A stretch of DNA of 64,000 bases from Geodermatophilus bullaregiensis (GTDB lineage Bacteria; Actinomycetota; Actinomycetes; Mycobacteriales; Geodermatophilaceae): NCBI RefSeq assembly GCF_016907675.1, contig NZ_JAFBCJ010000001.1, forward strand, positions 930,001-994,000, written 5' to 3'. Made by a program: the position numbers and the translations under genes. Shown here in pieces: positions 17,568-27,286 of the stretch (position 1 is its first letter; every line of letters starts with the position of its first letter). The notes under the pieces were generated by a model, which saw nothing but the letters and a program-made list of their open reading frames with translations, did not search any database and was not told the DNA's origin.

Positions 17568-18272
17568 TCAGCGCGCGGCGACCCGCAGCAGCACCCCGGC
17601 CAGCTCGGCCGGCGCGCTGACCATCGGGTCGTGCCCGGTCTCCAGCCGCACGACCTCCCACCCCGGCTGCGAGCCGACCAGCTGCTTGGCCGGCCCGACG
17701 GTCGCCAGCGCCGGGCTGGTGCAGTCGACGTAGGTGCGCGGGCGCGCGAGCCACCGCTCGAGGTCGAAGGAGACCGGGTCGTCGTAGACCCCGCCCGGCT
17801 GCGGCGTCTGCCGGCGCGCCACCCAGTCGGCGTCCGCGCCGGTGAGGCCGAAGGCGGCCGGCGGCGGTGCCGGCAGGACGCCGGTGTCCTCGATCGCCGC
17901 GCGCCGGGCCGCCTGCACCTCCGGCGGGTTGCGGGTGGACCACGACTCCCCCGGCAGCGGGACGACGCCGTCGACGTAGACCAGCGCACCGACCTCCTCG
18001 CCCAGCCGGTCGGCGGCACCGGTGACCACCACGCCGCCGTAGCTGTGCCCGACCAGGACCGCGCCCCGGCACTCCTCGGCCCGCACCGCGGTGACGACGT
18101 CGTCGACGTGCGTGCCGAGCGTGACCGCCGGGGACAGCTGGTGCGCCCGCTCGCCCAGGCCGGTCAGGGTCACCGTCACGACGCGGTGCCCGGCCGCCCA
18201 CAGCAGCGGCACGACCCGGCGCCAGCTCCACGAGCCGTGCCAGGCGCCGTGCACCAGGACGACGTCGGCCAT
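17568..18272 (-). CDS. alpha/beta hydrolase (EstE/hydroxynitrile lyase-like)
   Basis: 234 residues. The fold is plain: VVLVHGAWHGSWSWRRVVPL (oxyanion HG and HGAWHG motif), nucleophile elbow VGHSYGG (Ser near residue 94), acid DPMVSAP region with GHDP His near the C-terminus. The HGAWHG start and small size match the plant methylesterase/hydroxynitrile-lyase-like branch of esterases. ATG at 18272 overlaps the stop of the DoxX-like gene (TGATG), so the two are coupled. Substrate unknown. Confidence 0.88.
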   Translation of the reverse strand: MADVVLVHGAWHGSWSWRRVVPLLWAAGHRVVTVTLTGLGERAHQLSPAVTLGTHVDDVVTAVRAEECRGAVLVGHSYGGVVVTGAADRLGEEVGALVYVDGVVPLPGESWSTRNPPEVQAARRAAIEDTGVLPAPPPAAFGLTGADADWVARRQTPQPGGVYDDPVSFDLERWLARPRTYVDCTSPALATVGPAKQLVGSQPGWEVVRLETGHDPMVSAPAELAGVLLRVAAR

Positions 18273-18631
18273 CAGCGTCCCCGGGCCACCCGCAGCGCCG
18301 CGGCGACCAGCGGCGCCTGCAGCGGCAGCCGGACGGCGGCGATCGCCAGCGGCACCGGCCGCCGTCCCGCCAGCCGGAACTGCTGCAGGTGGGCCGGCAC
18401 GAAGCCCGTGAGCAGTCCGGCGGCCGACCAGCCGCCGGCCCGCCGGGTCGCCGGCGCGGCCAGCAGCGCGGCGGTGACGATCTCCGCCACCCCGGTGTCG
18501 AGCACCCAGGCGCGGGCGTCGCCGAGCTCGGGGGGCACCAGCGGCTGGAAGGTCCGCGGCCGCACCAGGTGCAGCACGCCGGACGAGCCGAGGGCGGTGG
18601 CCAGCCAGGTCGCCGGGGCGGGGAGGCGCAT
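18272..18631 (-). CDS. DoxX-like small membrane protein
   Basis: 119 residues from ATG at 18631. Four hydrophobic segments are evident (WLATALGSSGVLHLV, AEIVTAALLAAPATRR, GGWSAAGLLTGFVPAHLQQF, LAIAAVRLPLQAPLVAAALR). The order and the Pro-Phe-Leu-Pro-x-x-Leu motif following the first span (RTFQPLVPPELG) fit DoxX/DoxD-like proteins. Its role is not known; many sit beside redox or hydrolase genes. Translation of the following hydrolase is coupled to it. The divergent TauE-like gene begins 24 bp away. Confidence 0.75.
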   Translation of the reverse strand: MRLPAPATWLATALGSSGVLHLVRPRTFQPLVPPELGDARAWVLDTGVAEIVTAALLAAPATRRAGGWSAAGLLTGFVPAHLQQFRLAGRRPVPLAIAAVRLPLQAPLVAAALRVARGR

Positions 18632-18655
18632 GCGGTCACCGTAGGCTGCCCGCTC

Positions 18656-19408
18656 GTGTCCGCCGCCGACCTGCTCGTCGCCGCCGCGGTCGCCCTCGGT
18701 GCCGGCGCGGTCAACTCCATCGCCGGCGGCGGCTCGCTGATCCTCTTCCCCACGCTGGTCGCGCTCGGGCTGGGCACCGTGCCGGCCAACGTGACCAACT
18801 CGGTGGCGCAGTGGCCGGGCTACCTCGGCGGCATGCTCGGCTTCCGCCGCGAGTACGCCGGCCAGCGCGGGCGGCTGGTCCGGCTCGGCGTGGTGTCGGT
18901 GCTCGGCGGCGTCGCGGGCAGCGTGCTGCTCCTGACGACGCCGTCGGAGGCCTTCGACGTCGTCGTCCCCGTGCTGGTGCTGCTGGCCAGCCTGCTGCTG
19001 GCGCTGCAGCCGCTGCTCACCCGCCGGCTGCGCGGCCGCGAGGACACCGCCGCCCGCGACCCCTGGTGGCTCTACCTCGCGCTCTTCCTCGCCACGGTCT
19101 ACGGCGGCTACTTCGGCGGGGCGCTGGGCGTCATCCTCGTCGGCGTGCTCGGCACCGCGCTGCACCGGCTGTCGCTGGCCAACGCGCTGAAGTCGGCGTT
19201 CTCCGCGGTCACGGCGACGGTCACCGTCGTCGTCTTCGGCCTGTTCGGCCCCGTCGCCTGGACGGTCGTCGCCGTCGCCGCGCCGGCCAGCCTGGTCGGC
19301 GGGTTCCTCGGCGCACGGGTGGCCACCCGCATCCCGGCGACGCCGCTGCGGGTCCTCATCGTGACCTTCGGCGTCGCGGTGTCGGTCTACCTGTTCACCC
19401 GGATCTGA
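18656..19408 (+). CDS. TauE/SafE family (TSUP) membrane transporter
   Basis: 250 residues from GTG at 18656, with about eight membrane spans. Each half begins with the TSUP signature: GAGAVNSIAGGGSLILFPTL near residue 15 and YGGYFGGALGVILVGVLG near 145, which are internally repeated. Such proteins export sulfite, sulfonates or organosulfur acids. No sulfur metabolism genes lie nearby, so the cargo is open. The start has no good ribosome site and may be leaderless, since the divergent gene begins 24 bp upstream. Confidence 0.9.
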   Translation: MSAADLLVAAAVALGAGAVNSIAGGGSLILFPTLVALGLGTVPANVTNSVAQWPGYLGGMLGFRREYAGQRGRLVRLGVVSVLGGVAGSVLLLTTPSEAFDVVVPVLVLLASLLLALQPLLTRRLRGREDTAARDPWWLYLALFLATVYGGYFGGALGVILVGVLGTALHRLSLANALKSAFSAVTATVTVVVFGLFGPVAWTVVAVAAPASLVGGFLGARVATRIPATPLRVLIVTFGVAVSVYLFTRI

Positions 19409-19467
19409 GCCGCCCCCTTGGAGTGAGTCGGCTCCACACCGGCACGGCGGCGTCCGATTCCCCTGGC

Positions 19468-21753
19468 ATGTCCGGTCCTGCCCGCGCCCGGCTCCTGCCC
19501 GGCCTCCCGCGGTGGGTGCTCCTCGTGGCCCTCCCCGTGCCGCTGGCCGCCGTCGTCACGGTGGTCGTGCAGCGCTCCGTCGTCCCCGGTGCGCCGGGCC
19601 CCGGTGCGGCCGGTCTGCTCGGCGGCCTGGGCCTGCAGGCCGCCTTCTGCGGGCTGCTCGTGTGGCGGGCCCGGCGGCAGCTGCACGAGCGGGTGGTCTG
19701 GAGCCGGCTGGCCCTCGGCTCGGTCGTCTTCTCCGTCGCGGTGGTGACCGGGGCCGTGCTGGGGCTGTCCGGGGCGACCGCCTCCCTCGCGGGTGTCCCG
19801 GTCGCCTGGGCGCCGGTCCTCGCCTTCCCGCTCCTCCACAGTGGGCTGGTGCGGTGGAACCGCTCGAGCGGTCACCTGGCCGACCCGAACGACGTCCTCA
19901 ACGGCGTCGCGGGGGTGCTCGCCGTGGTGGCCGTGCTGAACGTCGTCCTCGTCCGGTCCGGCTCCCCGCTGACCGCCGGGCCGTGGTGGGAGGTGCAGGC
20001 GCTGCTGGCCCAGGTGGCCACCGGGGTGGTGCTGCTCGGCACCGTCCTCTCCGTGACGGCCCTCGCCTCCCTGCAGCACGACCCGCGGCCGTGGCTGGTC
20101 GCCGCCGCCGTCACCGTGACCCTGACCGGGGACCTGGGGACGCTGCTCACCGACGGCGGGACGGCCGGCTGGACGACGGCGGCCGAACCCGCCGGCGCCG
20201 CCCTCGTCGGCCTGGCGGCGGCGCTCTCGCCCACCCGCGCCACGCCGCGCCCCGCTGACCCCGCGGCGTCGACGATCGGTTCCTTCGTCGTGATCGCGGC
20301 CTCGACGGTGGTCCTCCTCCTCGAGCGCGGCCCCACCGTCGCCGGCTGCTGTGCGGCGCTGGCCGTCACCGGCGCCGGCGTGCGGCTGCTGATGAACGTG
20401 CGCGAGCTCGCCCAGCTGGCGGTCAGCCGGCGCGAGGCGCTCACCGACGAGCTCACCGGGCTGGCCAACCGCCGTGCGGTGCTGCGCCGGGTCGAGGAAC
20501 TGGGCGGCGAGCAGCTGCCGGTGGCCCTCGCCCTGCTGGACCTGGACAAGTTCAAGGAGGTCAACGACGGCCTGGGACACGCCGCCGGCGACGACCTGCT
20601 GCGGCTGGTCGCCGGGCGGCTCACCCCGCAGCTGCGCACCGGCGACGTCCTGGGCCGGCTGGGCGGCGACGAGTTCGCCGTCGTCGCGCTGCTCGACCCC
20701 GGCGCCACCACCGAGGACTGCGCCGCCCTGGGCCGCCGCCTCGCCCGGCAGCTCGACGAGCCGTTCGAGGTGGGCGGCATGTCGGTGCACGCGGCCGCCA
20801 GCGTCGGCGTGGCCTTCCGGCCTGGCACGGACGACGGCGGCCCGGACGGGGCGGGGCGCACGACCACCACCGAGCTGCTGCGGCAGGCCGACGCCGCGAT
20901 GTACTCCGCCAAGCGCACCGGCGGCGGGGCGGCGGTCTACGACGCCGCCCAGCACGGCGACGACCGCGGCAGGCTGGCGCTGGTCGAGGAGCTGCGCAGC
21001 GGCCTCGGGACCGGCCGGCTGGTGCTGCACCACCAGCCGCAGGTCGACGTCGCCACGGGCCGGACCGTCGGGGTGGAGGCGCTCGTGCGCTGGGCGCACC
21101 CCGTGCGGGGACTGCTGTCCCCCGCCGAGTTCCTCCCGCTGGCCGAGGTGCACGGCCTCATGCGCGCGCTCACCGACGAGGTGCTGCGCCAGGCGGTCAC
21201 CCAGGCGGCGGCCTGGCGCCGCGCCGGACGGGACCTGCGGATGTCGGCGAACCTGTCGGCGAGCAACCTGCTCGACGTGGACCTGCCCTGGCGGGTGGCC
21301 GACCTGCTGCGCGACGCGCAACTGCCGGCCGACCGGCTGGTCCTGGAGATCACCGAGAGCGTGCTGCTCAGCGACCCGGAGCGCAGCCTGGCCGTGGTCG
21401 GCCGGCTGGCCGACCTGGGCGTGACCGTGAGCATCGACGACTTCGGCACCGGCTACTCGTCGCTGTCCTACCTGCGCGACCTCCCGGTCGCCGAGCTCAA
21501 GCTCGACCGGTCCTTCACCGCCGACCTGCGCACCGACGGCCGGACGGAGGCCATCGTGGCCAGCACGATCACGCTGGCGCACCGGCTGGGGCTGCGGGTG
21601 GTCGCCGAGGGGGTCGAGGACGAGCCGACCCTCCTCCACCTGGCCGGGCTGGGCTGCGACGAGACCCAGGGCCACCTGCACTCCGCACCGCTGCCGGCCG
21701 CCCGGCTGGAGACCTGGCTCGACCGCGCCGGTGCGCCGCTGGCGGTGTCCTGA
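19468..21753 (+). CDS. membrane GGDEF-EAL protein (c-di-GMP turnover)
   Basis: 761 residues from ATG at 19468. The first 310 residues contain about eight to ten hydrophobic spans. A GGDEF domain follows with an intact GRLGGDEFAVVA active site and an RTGD inhibitory (I) site five residues before it. The EAL domain has the intact GVEALVRWAHP, metal-binding and loop-6 motifs (SIDDFGTGYSSLSYL) and the final FAxxLR/VAEGVE region. Both activities could therefore work: synthesis and hydrolysis of c-di-GMP, one perhaps regulated by the other. The membrane part resembles the seven-span sensor modules of actinobacterial diguanylate cyclases. It stands as a single gene. Confidence 0.95.
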   Translation: MSGPARARLLPGLPRWVLLVALPVPLAAVVTVVVQRSVVPGAPGPGAAGLLGGLGLQAAFCGLLVWRARRQLHERVVWSRLALGSVVFSVAVVTGAVLGLSGATASLAGVPVAWAPVLAFPLLHSGLVRWNRSSGHLADPNDVLNGVAGVLAVVAVLNVVLVRSGSPLTAGPWWEVQALLAQVATGVVLLGTVLSVTALASLQHDPRPWLVAAAVTVTLTGDLGTLLTDGGTAGWTTAAEPAGAALVGLAAALSPTRATPRPADPAASTIGSFVVIAASTVVLLLERGPTVAGCCAALAVTGAGVRLLMNVRELAQLAVSRREALTDELTGLANRRAVLRRVEELGGEQLPVALALLDLDKFKEVNDGLGHAAGDDLLRLVAGRLTPQLRTGDVLGRLGGDEFAVVALLDPGATTEDCAALGRRLARQLDEPFEVGGMSVHAAASVGVAFRPGTDDGGPDGAGRTTTTELLRQADAAMYSAKRTGGGAAVYDAAQHGDDRGRLALVEELRSGLGTGRLVLHHQPQVDVATGRTVGVEALVRWAHPVRGLLSPAEFLPLAEVHGLMRALTDEVLRQAVTQAAAWRRAGRDLRMSANLSASNLLDVDLPWRVADLLRDAQLPADRLVLEITESVLLSDPERSLAVVGRLADLGVTVSIDDFGTGYSSLSYLRDLPVAELKLDRSFTADLRTDGRTEAIVASTITLAHRLGLRVVAEGVEDEPTLLHLAGLGCDETQGHLHSAPLPAARLETWLDRAGAPLAVS

Positions 21754-21850
21754 CCGCCTGGAGGGGCGGGTGTGACGGACGGGTCCACGTCCGGCCCGGA
21801 CACGCGCCCGCGTGCCGCGGCCGGACGGCGTCGCTGCCTAGCGTCGCGGC

Positions 21851-22060
21851 ATGCGCGAGCGACTCTCCCCGGTCCGGGACTCGAGCGACACCGCCCGGGT
21901 CCAGCAGCTGCACCTGATCGCCGCGGCGCGGGCCGCGGCCGTGCGCCCCACGTCGCGGCAGCAGGTCTCCGACATCGTCCGGGTCACCGCCGACGACGAG
22001 GTGGACACCCGCACGTTCCGCGCGATCGTCGCCGACATCTCCGCCGACGTCCTGCGCTGA
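21851..22060 (+). CDS. small hypothetical protein
   Basis: 69 residues from ATG at 21851. The sequence (LIAAARAAAVRPTSRQQVSD then IVRVTADDEVDTRTFRAIVA) is helical and non-repetitive, and a perfect terminator hairpin begins in its stop codon. A TAGCGT hexamer nine bases upstream of the ATG suggests a leaderless mRNA, which is common in actinobacteria. No family is recognised. The terminator and leaderless promoter are the main reasons to accept it. Confidence 0.6.
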   Translation: MRERLSPVRDSSDTARVQQLHLIAAARAAAVRPTSRQQVSDIVRVTADDEVDTRTFRAIVADISADVLR

Positions 22061-22086
22061 GGGCGGGCCCCAGGGCCCGCCCTCAG
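22057..22086 (+). terminator. terminator hairpin
   Basis: CTGAGGGCGGGCCC and GGGCCCGCCCTCAG form perfect 14-bp arms with a two-base gap. The hairpin begins within the TGA of the small gene ending at 22060 and also lies downstream of nadA on the other strand. Confidence 0.8.
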
Positions 22087-22163
22087 CGTCGTGACGTGCT
22101 GGAACGGCCCGCCTGCAGGGGCCCGCCGCGAGCGGAGCGAGTGGTGGGGGGCAGGAGGGTCCT

Positions 22164-23195
22164 TCACTCGCCGCCGCGGCCGGGCTCGCCGATGGCGATC
22201 ATCGCCTCGACGGCCCGGCGGGCGCGGGCGGCGGTCTGCGGGTCGACGTCGACGGCACCCTCGCCGGTGCGCAGCGTCCGCAGCAGCTTGGCCGGGGTGA
22301 TCATCTTCATGTAGCGGCAGGCGGCGCGCTCGTTCATCGGGATGAACGCCGTCCCGCTGTTGAGGGCCCGCAGCTGGTGCAGGATGCCGACCTCGGTGGC
22401 CACCAGCACCTGACCGGACGACGTCCGCGCCGCGGCCTCGACCATCCCGCCGGTGGACAGCACGCGGGTCCGGTCGGCCGGCAGGTCGCCGTAGCTGACC
22501 AGGTCGAGCACCGAGGTGGTGCAGCCGCACTCGGGGTGCACGAGGATCTCCGCGTCCGGGTGCGCGGCCATCTGCGCGCGGACGTCGGCGGGGCTGATGC
22601 CGGCGTGCACGTGGCACTCCCCCGCCCACACGTGGATGCCCTCGCGCCCGGTCACGCGCTTGACGTGCGCCCCCAGGAACTGGTCGGGGCAGAAGAGGAT
22701 CTCCCGGTCGGCCGGGATGGACCGCACGACGTCGGCGGCGTTCGACGACGTGCAGCAGACGTCGGTCTCGGCCTTGACCGCGGCGGTGGTGTTGACGTAG
22801 CTGACGACGACGGCGCCCGGGTGCTGCGCCTTCCACTCGCGCAGCTGCTCGGCGGTGATCGAGTCGGCCAGCGAGCACCCGGCGGCGTGGTCGGGCAGCA
22901 GCACGGTCTTGTCCGGCGAGAGGATCTTCGCCGTCTCGGCCATGAAGTGGACGCCGCAGAAGACGATCTCGCGGGCGTCGGTCTGCGCCGCGACCCGCGA
23001 CAGGTACAGCGAGTCCCCGGTGACGTGGGCGACGTCCTGGATCTCGGGCACCTGGTAGTTGTGCGCCAGGATCACCGCGCCGCGCTCCTCGGCCAGCCGG
23101 CGGACCTCGGCCGCCCACGTCTCGTACTCGGCGGGCGAGAGGGTGCGCTCGTCGCCGACGACGGCAGAGGTGGCGGGCGCGATGGTCGCGGTCAC
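22164..23195 (-). CDS. nadA: quinolinate synthase
   Basis: 343 residues from GTG at 23195 with GAGGAG upstream. NadA condenses iminoaspartate and dihydroxyacetone phosphate to quinolinate for NAD synthesis using a [4Fe-4S] cluster. Three cysteine regions are visible: [31 protein letters not shown] and [14 protein letters not shown]. The substrate-binding motifs [20 protein letters not shown] and [14 protein letters not shown] are also intact. No nadB or nadC is beside it in the window, although they often are in actinobacteria. The divergent gene 256 bp away is an MBL-fold hydrolase. Confidence 0.97.
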   Translation of the reverse strand: MTATIAPATSAVVGDERTLSPAEYETWAAEVRRLAEERGAVILAHNYQVPEIQDVAHVTGDSLYLSRVAAQTDAREIVFCGVHFMAETAKILSPDKTVLLPDHAAGCSLADSITAEQLREWKAQHPGAVVVSYVNTTAAVKAETDVCCTSSNAADVVRSIPADREILFCPDQFLGAHVKRVTGREGIHVWAGECHVHAGISPADVRAQMAAHPDAEILVHPECGCTTSVLDLVSYGDLPADRTRVLSTGGMVEAAARTSSGQVLVATEVGILHQLRALNSGTAFIPMNERAACRYMKMITPAKLLRTLRTGEGAVDVDPQTAARARRAVEAMIAIGEPGRGGE

Positions 23196-23451
23196 GGGGC
23201 TCCTCGTGGGCAGGCGCGGGCGCTCATGGTCCCCGCCCGGGTCCGGCAGCGGCAGCGTGGGGTGCCCGGGGCGGGTGTCCCGTGCAACAGCTCCCGGGCG
23301 GGGGCGCTTCCGGACGCCGCCCCCGCCGGCGACCCGGTGGCTGTGACCCCGCGCACACCTCCGACGTCGAGGCCGGACACGACTCGCGGCGCGGAGCCCG
23401 CGGCAGCCGGGGAGGATGCACCGGCAACGCCGGAGCAACGCTGGGGGTCAG

Positions 23452-24351
23452 GTGACCACACTGCTCGAGTCCGTCGCGTGGATCCACGGCGCGGCGGACT
23501 GCTCGGACACGAGCGACCCGCTGATCCAGGTCCACCGCCTGGACCGCGACACGTTCGTCCTGCGGCTGAGCAAGTGCTACAGCTTCGAGGCCAACTTCCT
23601 CTTCCTCCTGCTCGGCCGTGACCGGGCCCTCCTGCTGGACACCGGTGCCCGGCCCGACGCCGGCGCGCGCGACCGGACGCTGCCGCTGCGCCGCACCGTG
23701 GACGAGCTCCTCACCCGCTGGTCGGCCGAGCGCGGCGTCCCCGAGCCGGACCTCGTCGTCGCCCACACCCACGCCCACGGCGACCACGTGTCCGGCGACG
23801 ACCAGTTCACCGGGCGGCCGCGGACCTCCGTGGTGGCGCCGACGCTGCCGGCGGTGACCGGGTTCTTCGGCCTCACCGACTGGCCGGACGGGGAGGCCTC
23901 GCTCGACCTCGGCGGGCGGCGGGTGACCGTCCTGCCGATCCCGGGGCACGAGCCGACGCACATCGCCGTGCACGACTCCGGGACCCGGGCCCTGTTCACC
24001 GGCGACACGCTCTACCCAGGCCTGCTCACCGTGCGGGACTGGCCGGCCTTCCGGCGCAGCGCCGCCCGGCTCGCGGACCTCGTCCGGCGGGAGGAGGTCT
24101 CCGTCGTCCTCGGCGCCCACGTCGAGATGACCAGGACACCGGGCGAGCTCTACCCGCTGGGCACGACCCACCAGCCCGACGAGCACCCCCTCCCCCTCAC
24201 CCCGGCCTCCGTCCTCGAGCTGCACGAGGCCTGCGAGGCGATGGCCGGGGCGCCGCACCTCGACGTCCACGACGACTTCGTCATCCGCCCGCCCCTCCCG
24301 GACGAGCCGGCGTCCGGGACGGCCGGCGGCCCGGCACAGCCCGGGACGTGA
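23452..24351 (+). CDS. MBL-fold metallo-hydrolase
   Basis: About 299 residues from GTG at 23452; an ATG at 23416 is possible but has a GGAGG that touches it. The metallo-beta-lactamase motifs are intact: VVAHTHAHGDHVSGDDQF (HxHxDH variant HTHAHGDH), PIPGHEPTHIAVHD and FTGDTLYPG, binding two metals. The substrate is undefined; the group includes thioesterases, lactonases and glyoxalases. It lies about 220 bp upstream of the ThDP enzyme on the same strand and is probably part of the catabolic cluster. Confidence 0.88.
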   Translation: MTTLLESVAWIHGAADCSDTSDPLIQVHRLDRDTFVLRLSKCYSFEANFLFLLLGRDRALLLDTGARPDAGARDRTLPLRRTVDELLTRWSAERGVPEPDLVVAHTHAHGDHVSGDDQFTGRPRTSVVAPTLPAVTGFFGLTDWPDGEASLDLGGRRVTVLPIPGHEPTHIAVHDSGTRALFTGDTLYPGLLTVRDWPAFRRSAARLADLVRREEVSVVLGAHVEMTRTPGELYPLGTTHQPDEHPLPLTPASVLELHEACEAMAGAPHLDVHDDFVIRPPLPDEPASGTAGGPAQPGT

Positions 24352-24572
24352 CCACCGGTCGTGGACGGATAATCCACCGGCGCGGCGCGGACGGTACAGA
24401 TCGGCACTAGGCGCCGGCCCACCCCGCACCTACCTTGTCCGCCACCAGCCGTGTCGCCCACGACACACCGGCCGGCGCGCCGGTCCGCGTCGTCAGGAGG
24501 TCCACCCGTGAACCGGTCGCGAGGCCCCGTCGACGCAGCACCGTGCCGGCCGCCGGCGGAGCCGGTCCGGGC

Positions 24573-26192
24573 ATGACCGCGGTGCGCAACGGGGGCTCGG
24601 CCGTCGTCGACGCCCTCGTCTCCGAGGGGGTCACCGACGTCTTCGGCATCCCCGGCACCCACAGCCTCGAGCTGTACCGGGCGCTGGCCGCGCGCGGCCT
24701 GCGCCACGTCACCACGCGGTCCGAGCAGGGCGCCGGCTACGCCGCCGACGGCTACGCCCGCACCACCGGCCGGCCCGGCGTCTGCCTCGTCACCAGCGGG
24801 CCGGCGGTCAACAACGTCGCCGCCCCGGTGGGCACCGCCCACGCGGACTCCGTGCCGCTGCTGGTGGTCGCGCCCGGCCCCCCGCGCGGTCTCGAGGGCG
24901 CCGACGTCGGTGAGCTGCACGAGATGCGCGACCAGCGAGGACACATGGCCGCGGTGGCCGAGCGGGCGGTGCGCGCCTCCAGCCCGGAGGAGGCGGCCGC
25001 CGCCGTCCACGAGAGCTTCGCGCACTGGCGCACCCACCGGCAGCGCCCGCACTTCCTCGAGGTCCCGCTCGACGTCCTCACCGGAGCCTGGGACGGCGAG
25101 GACCCCGGACCGCTGACCGCCCCCGCGCACCCCGGCCCCGACGCCGGCGACCTCGCCCTCGCCGCCGGCCGGCTGGCCGGGGCCGAGCGACCCGCGCTGC
25201 TGGTCGGCCGCGGCGCGGTCGCCGCCGCGGACGGCGTCCGCGCGCTCGCGGAGCTGCTGGGCGCGCCGGTGGTCACGACCGTGAACGGCAAGGGCGTACT
25301 GCCCGAGCGGCACCCCCTGTCGGTGGGGGCCTCGGTGCGGCTGGCGCCCGCGCAGCGGCTGCTGACCGACGCCGACGTGGTGCTCGTCGTCGGGACGGCC
25401 CTGTCCGACGCCGAGGTGTGGGGCTGGGCGCCGGACCTGCCGGGCACGACCATCCGGGTGGACGTCGAGGCCGGTCAGCTGTCCAAGCGGCTGACCCCCA
25501 CCGTCGGCCTGCACGGCGACGCGGCGACCGTCCTCCCCCGCCTCGCCGAGCTGCTGGCTCCCGACGCCCCGCCCCGCCGGGACGGTCCGGCGCGGGCGCA
25601 GCGGGCCCGCGAGGACTGCGCGGGAGCCGCCGCGCCCGAGGCGGGACCCTGGGCCGGGCTCAACCGGGCGCTGGCCGCCGCCCTCCCGCCGGAGACGATC
25701 GTGGCCGGGGACAGCTCCCAGGTCACCTACTACGGGACGGCGCACTTCTGGCCGGTGTCCGCGCCGGCGCAGCTGCTCTACCCCACCGTCTACGCGACCC
25801 TCGGCTACGGCCTGCCCGCGGCCATCGGGGCCGGGGTCGGTGCCCCGGGACGGCCGGTGGTCGCCCTGGTCGGGGACGGCGCGCTGATGTTCTCGCTCGC
25901 CGAGCTGGCCACGGCGGTCGAGCAGCGGCTGCCCCTGCCCGTCGTCGTCGTCAACGACCACGGCTACACCGAGATCCGCGACGGCATGCGCCGGGCCGGC
26001 ATCCCCCCGTTCGCCGTGGACCTGCACACCCCGGACTTCGCCGCGGTCGGCCGGGCCGTGGGCGCGCGGGGCGTGTCCGCCCGCTCGGTGGAGGACGCGG
26101 TCGCCGCGGTGGTGCGGGCCCTGGACGCCGACGGGCCCTCGGTGGTCGAGGTCGACGCCGGCGCGCTGGCCGCCGCGGCGGGGACGCCCTGA
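24573..26192 (+). CDS. ThDP-dependent decarboxylase (AruI / acetolactate synthase-like)
   Basis: 539 residues from ATG at 24573. The N-terminal Pyr domain contains the catalytic Glu (RHVTTRSEQGAGYAADGYAR), a central FAD/NAD-like domain follows, and the C-terminal PP domain has the ThDP motif GDGALMFSLAELATAVEQRL then PVVVVNDHGYTEIR. Overall sequence is closest, from memory, to 5-guanidino-2-oxopentanoate decarboxylases of arginine-transaminase pathways, rather than to acetolactate synthase with its extended regulatory features. It probably decarboxylates a 2-oxo acid derived from an amino acid imported by the adjacent transporter. The exact substrate is inferred from neighbours only. Confidence 0.75.
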   Translation: MTAVRNGGSAVVDALVSEGVTDVFGIPGTHSLELYRALAARGLRHVTTRSEQGAGYAADGYARTTGRPGVCLVTSGPAVNNVAAPVGTAHADSVPLLVVAPGPPRGLEGADVGELHEMRDQRGHMAAVAERAVRASSPEEAAAAVHESFAHWRTHRQRPHFLEVPLDVLTGAWDGEDPGPLTAPAHPGPDAGDLALAAGRLAGAERPALLVGRGAVAAADGVRALAELLGAPVVTTVNGKGVLPERHPLSVGASVRLAPAQRLLTDADVVLVVGTALSDAEVWGWAPDLPGTTIRVDVEAGQLSKRLTPTVGLHGDAATVLPRLAELLAPDAPPRRDGPARAQRAREDCAGAAAPEAGPWAGLNRALAAALPPETIVAGDSSQVTYYGTAHFWPVSAPAQLLYPTVYATLGYGLPAAIGAGVGAPGRPVVALVGDGALMFSLAELATAVEQRLPLPVVVVNDHGYTEIRDGMRRAGIPPFAVDLHTPDFAAVGRAVGARGVSARSVEDAVAAVVRALDADGPSVVEVDAGALAAAAGTP

Positions 26193-26332
26193 TGGCCACC
26201 CGACCGCCGGCCCGGGACCGCGACCAGGTCACGGTCCTGTCGCGTTCCCCCGCGCGACCTGCCCTTCCGGGCGGGGAGTCCGCAGGATCCACCCCAGAGC
26301 ACACCCCAGCGAACCCGACCCCAGGAGATCCG

Positions 26333-27286
26333 ATGTCCGCGCGCCGCAAGTCACTGACGTCCCGCCCCGTCCGCGGTGCGGCCCTGCTCGTGGCCGTCGC
26401 GGCACTCACCGCCGCGTGCGGCGGCGCGTCCGACGGGGAGGGCGAGGAGACCGGGGCGGCCGCGTCCACGGCCGGCGGCGAGGCCGCGGCCGCGGTGGAG
26501 GCCGACCAGGAGCTCAACGCCATGCTCCCGGCCGACGTCCGGGACGCCGGCACGCTCGAGGTCGGCACCGAGGCCCTGTACCCGCCCTACGAGTACCTCG
26601 ACGAGGACGGCCAGACGATCATCGGGCTCGACCCGGACCTGCTCGACGCGATCACCGGCCGGCTGGGCGTCGAGTACACGCTCACCAACACCGCCTTCGA
26701 CGGGCTGCTGCCGGCGCTGGACGGCGACCGGTTCGACGTGGTCGCCGCCGCGGTCACCGACACCACCGAGCGGCAGGCGAACTACGACTTCGTCGACTAC
26801 TTCCTGGCCGGCCAGGCGATCGTGGTCGCCTCGGGCAACCCGGAGGGCATCGAGGCGGTCGAGGACCTCTGCGGCCAGCCGGTCTCGGTGCTGGTGTCCT
26901 CGGCGCAGGAGTCCCTGCTCAACCAGTTCAACGGCGAGCAGTGCGCCGCCGACCCGATCCAGATCACGTCCCTGCCGACCGACCAGGACGCGCTGCTGCA
27001 GGTGCAGAGCGGGCGGGCGACGGCCAGCTTCACCCAGGAGCCGGTCGGCCGCTACAACGCCGCCCAGATCGCCGGCGGCAACGCCTTCGAGGTGGCCAAC
27101 TCCGAGACCCTGTTCCCGAGCCCGCTCGGCTACGTCTTCGACAAGGAGGACACCGAGCTGCGCGACGCCTGGCAGGCCGCGCTGCAGTCCCTGATCGAGG
27201 ACGGGACCTACACCGAGATCCTGGAGTCCCACGGGCTGGAGTCCGGCGCGGTCGACGAGGCCACGATCAACGCCGGCACGCAGTGA
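26333..27286 (+). CDS. amino-acid ABC transporter substrate-binding lipoprotein
   Basis: 317 residues from ATG at 26333 with AGGAGA upstream. A lipoprotein signal ([17 protein letters not shown]; lipobox LTAAC) is followed by a family 3 periplasmic binding domain: [40 protein letters not shown] and [20 protein letters not shown]. Such proteins bind polar or basic amino acids. It is the first gene of a three-gene transporter; its stop overlaps the permease start. It lies 140 bp after the ThDP enzyme on the same strand. Confidence 0.93.
   Translation: MSARRKSLTSRPVRGAALLVAVAALTAACGGASDGEGEETGAAASTAGGEAAAAVEADQELNAMLPADVRDAGTLEVGTEALYPPYEYLDEDGQTIIGLDPDLLDAITGRLGVEYTLTNTAFDGLLPALDGDRFDVVAAAVTDTTERQANYDFVDYFLAGQAIVVASGNPEGIEAVEDLCGQPVSVLVSSAQESLLNQFNGEQCAADPIQITSLPTDQDALLQVQSGRATASFTQEPVGRYNAAQIAGGNAFEVANSETLFPSPLGYVFDKEDTELRDAWQAALQSLIEDGTYTEILESHGLESGAVDEATINAGTQ

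Noticed and set aside
22087-22163. Short inverted GAGCGGAGCGAG-like words after nadA, also near 34190-34240
   Set aside because: They recall each other in composition but no consistent unit could be drawn.
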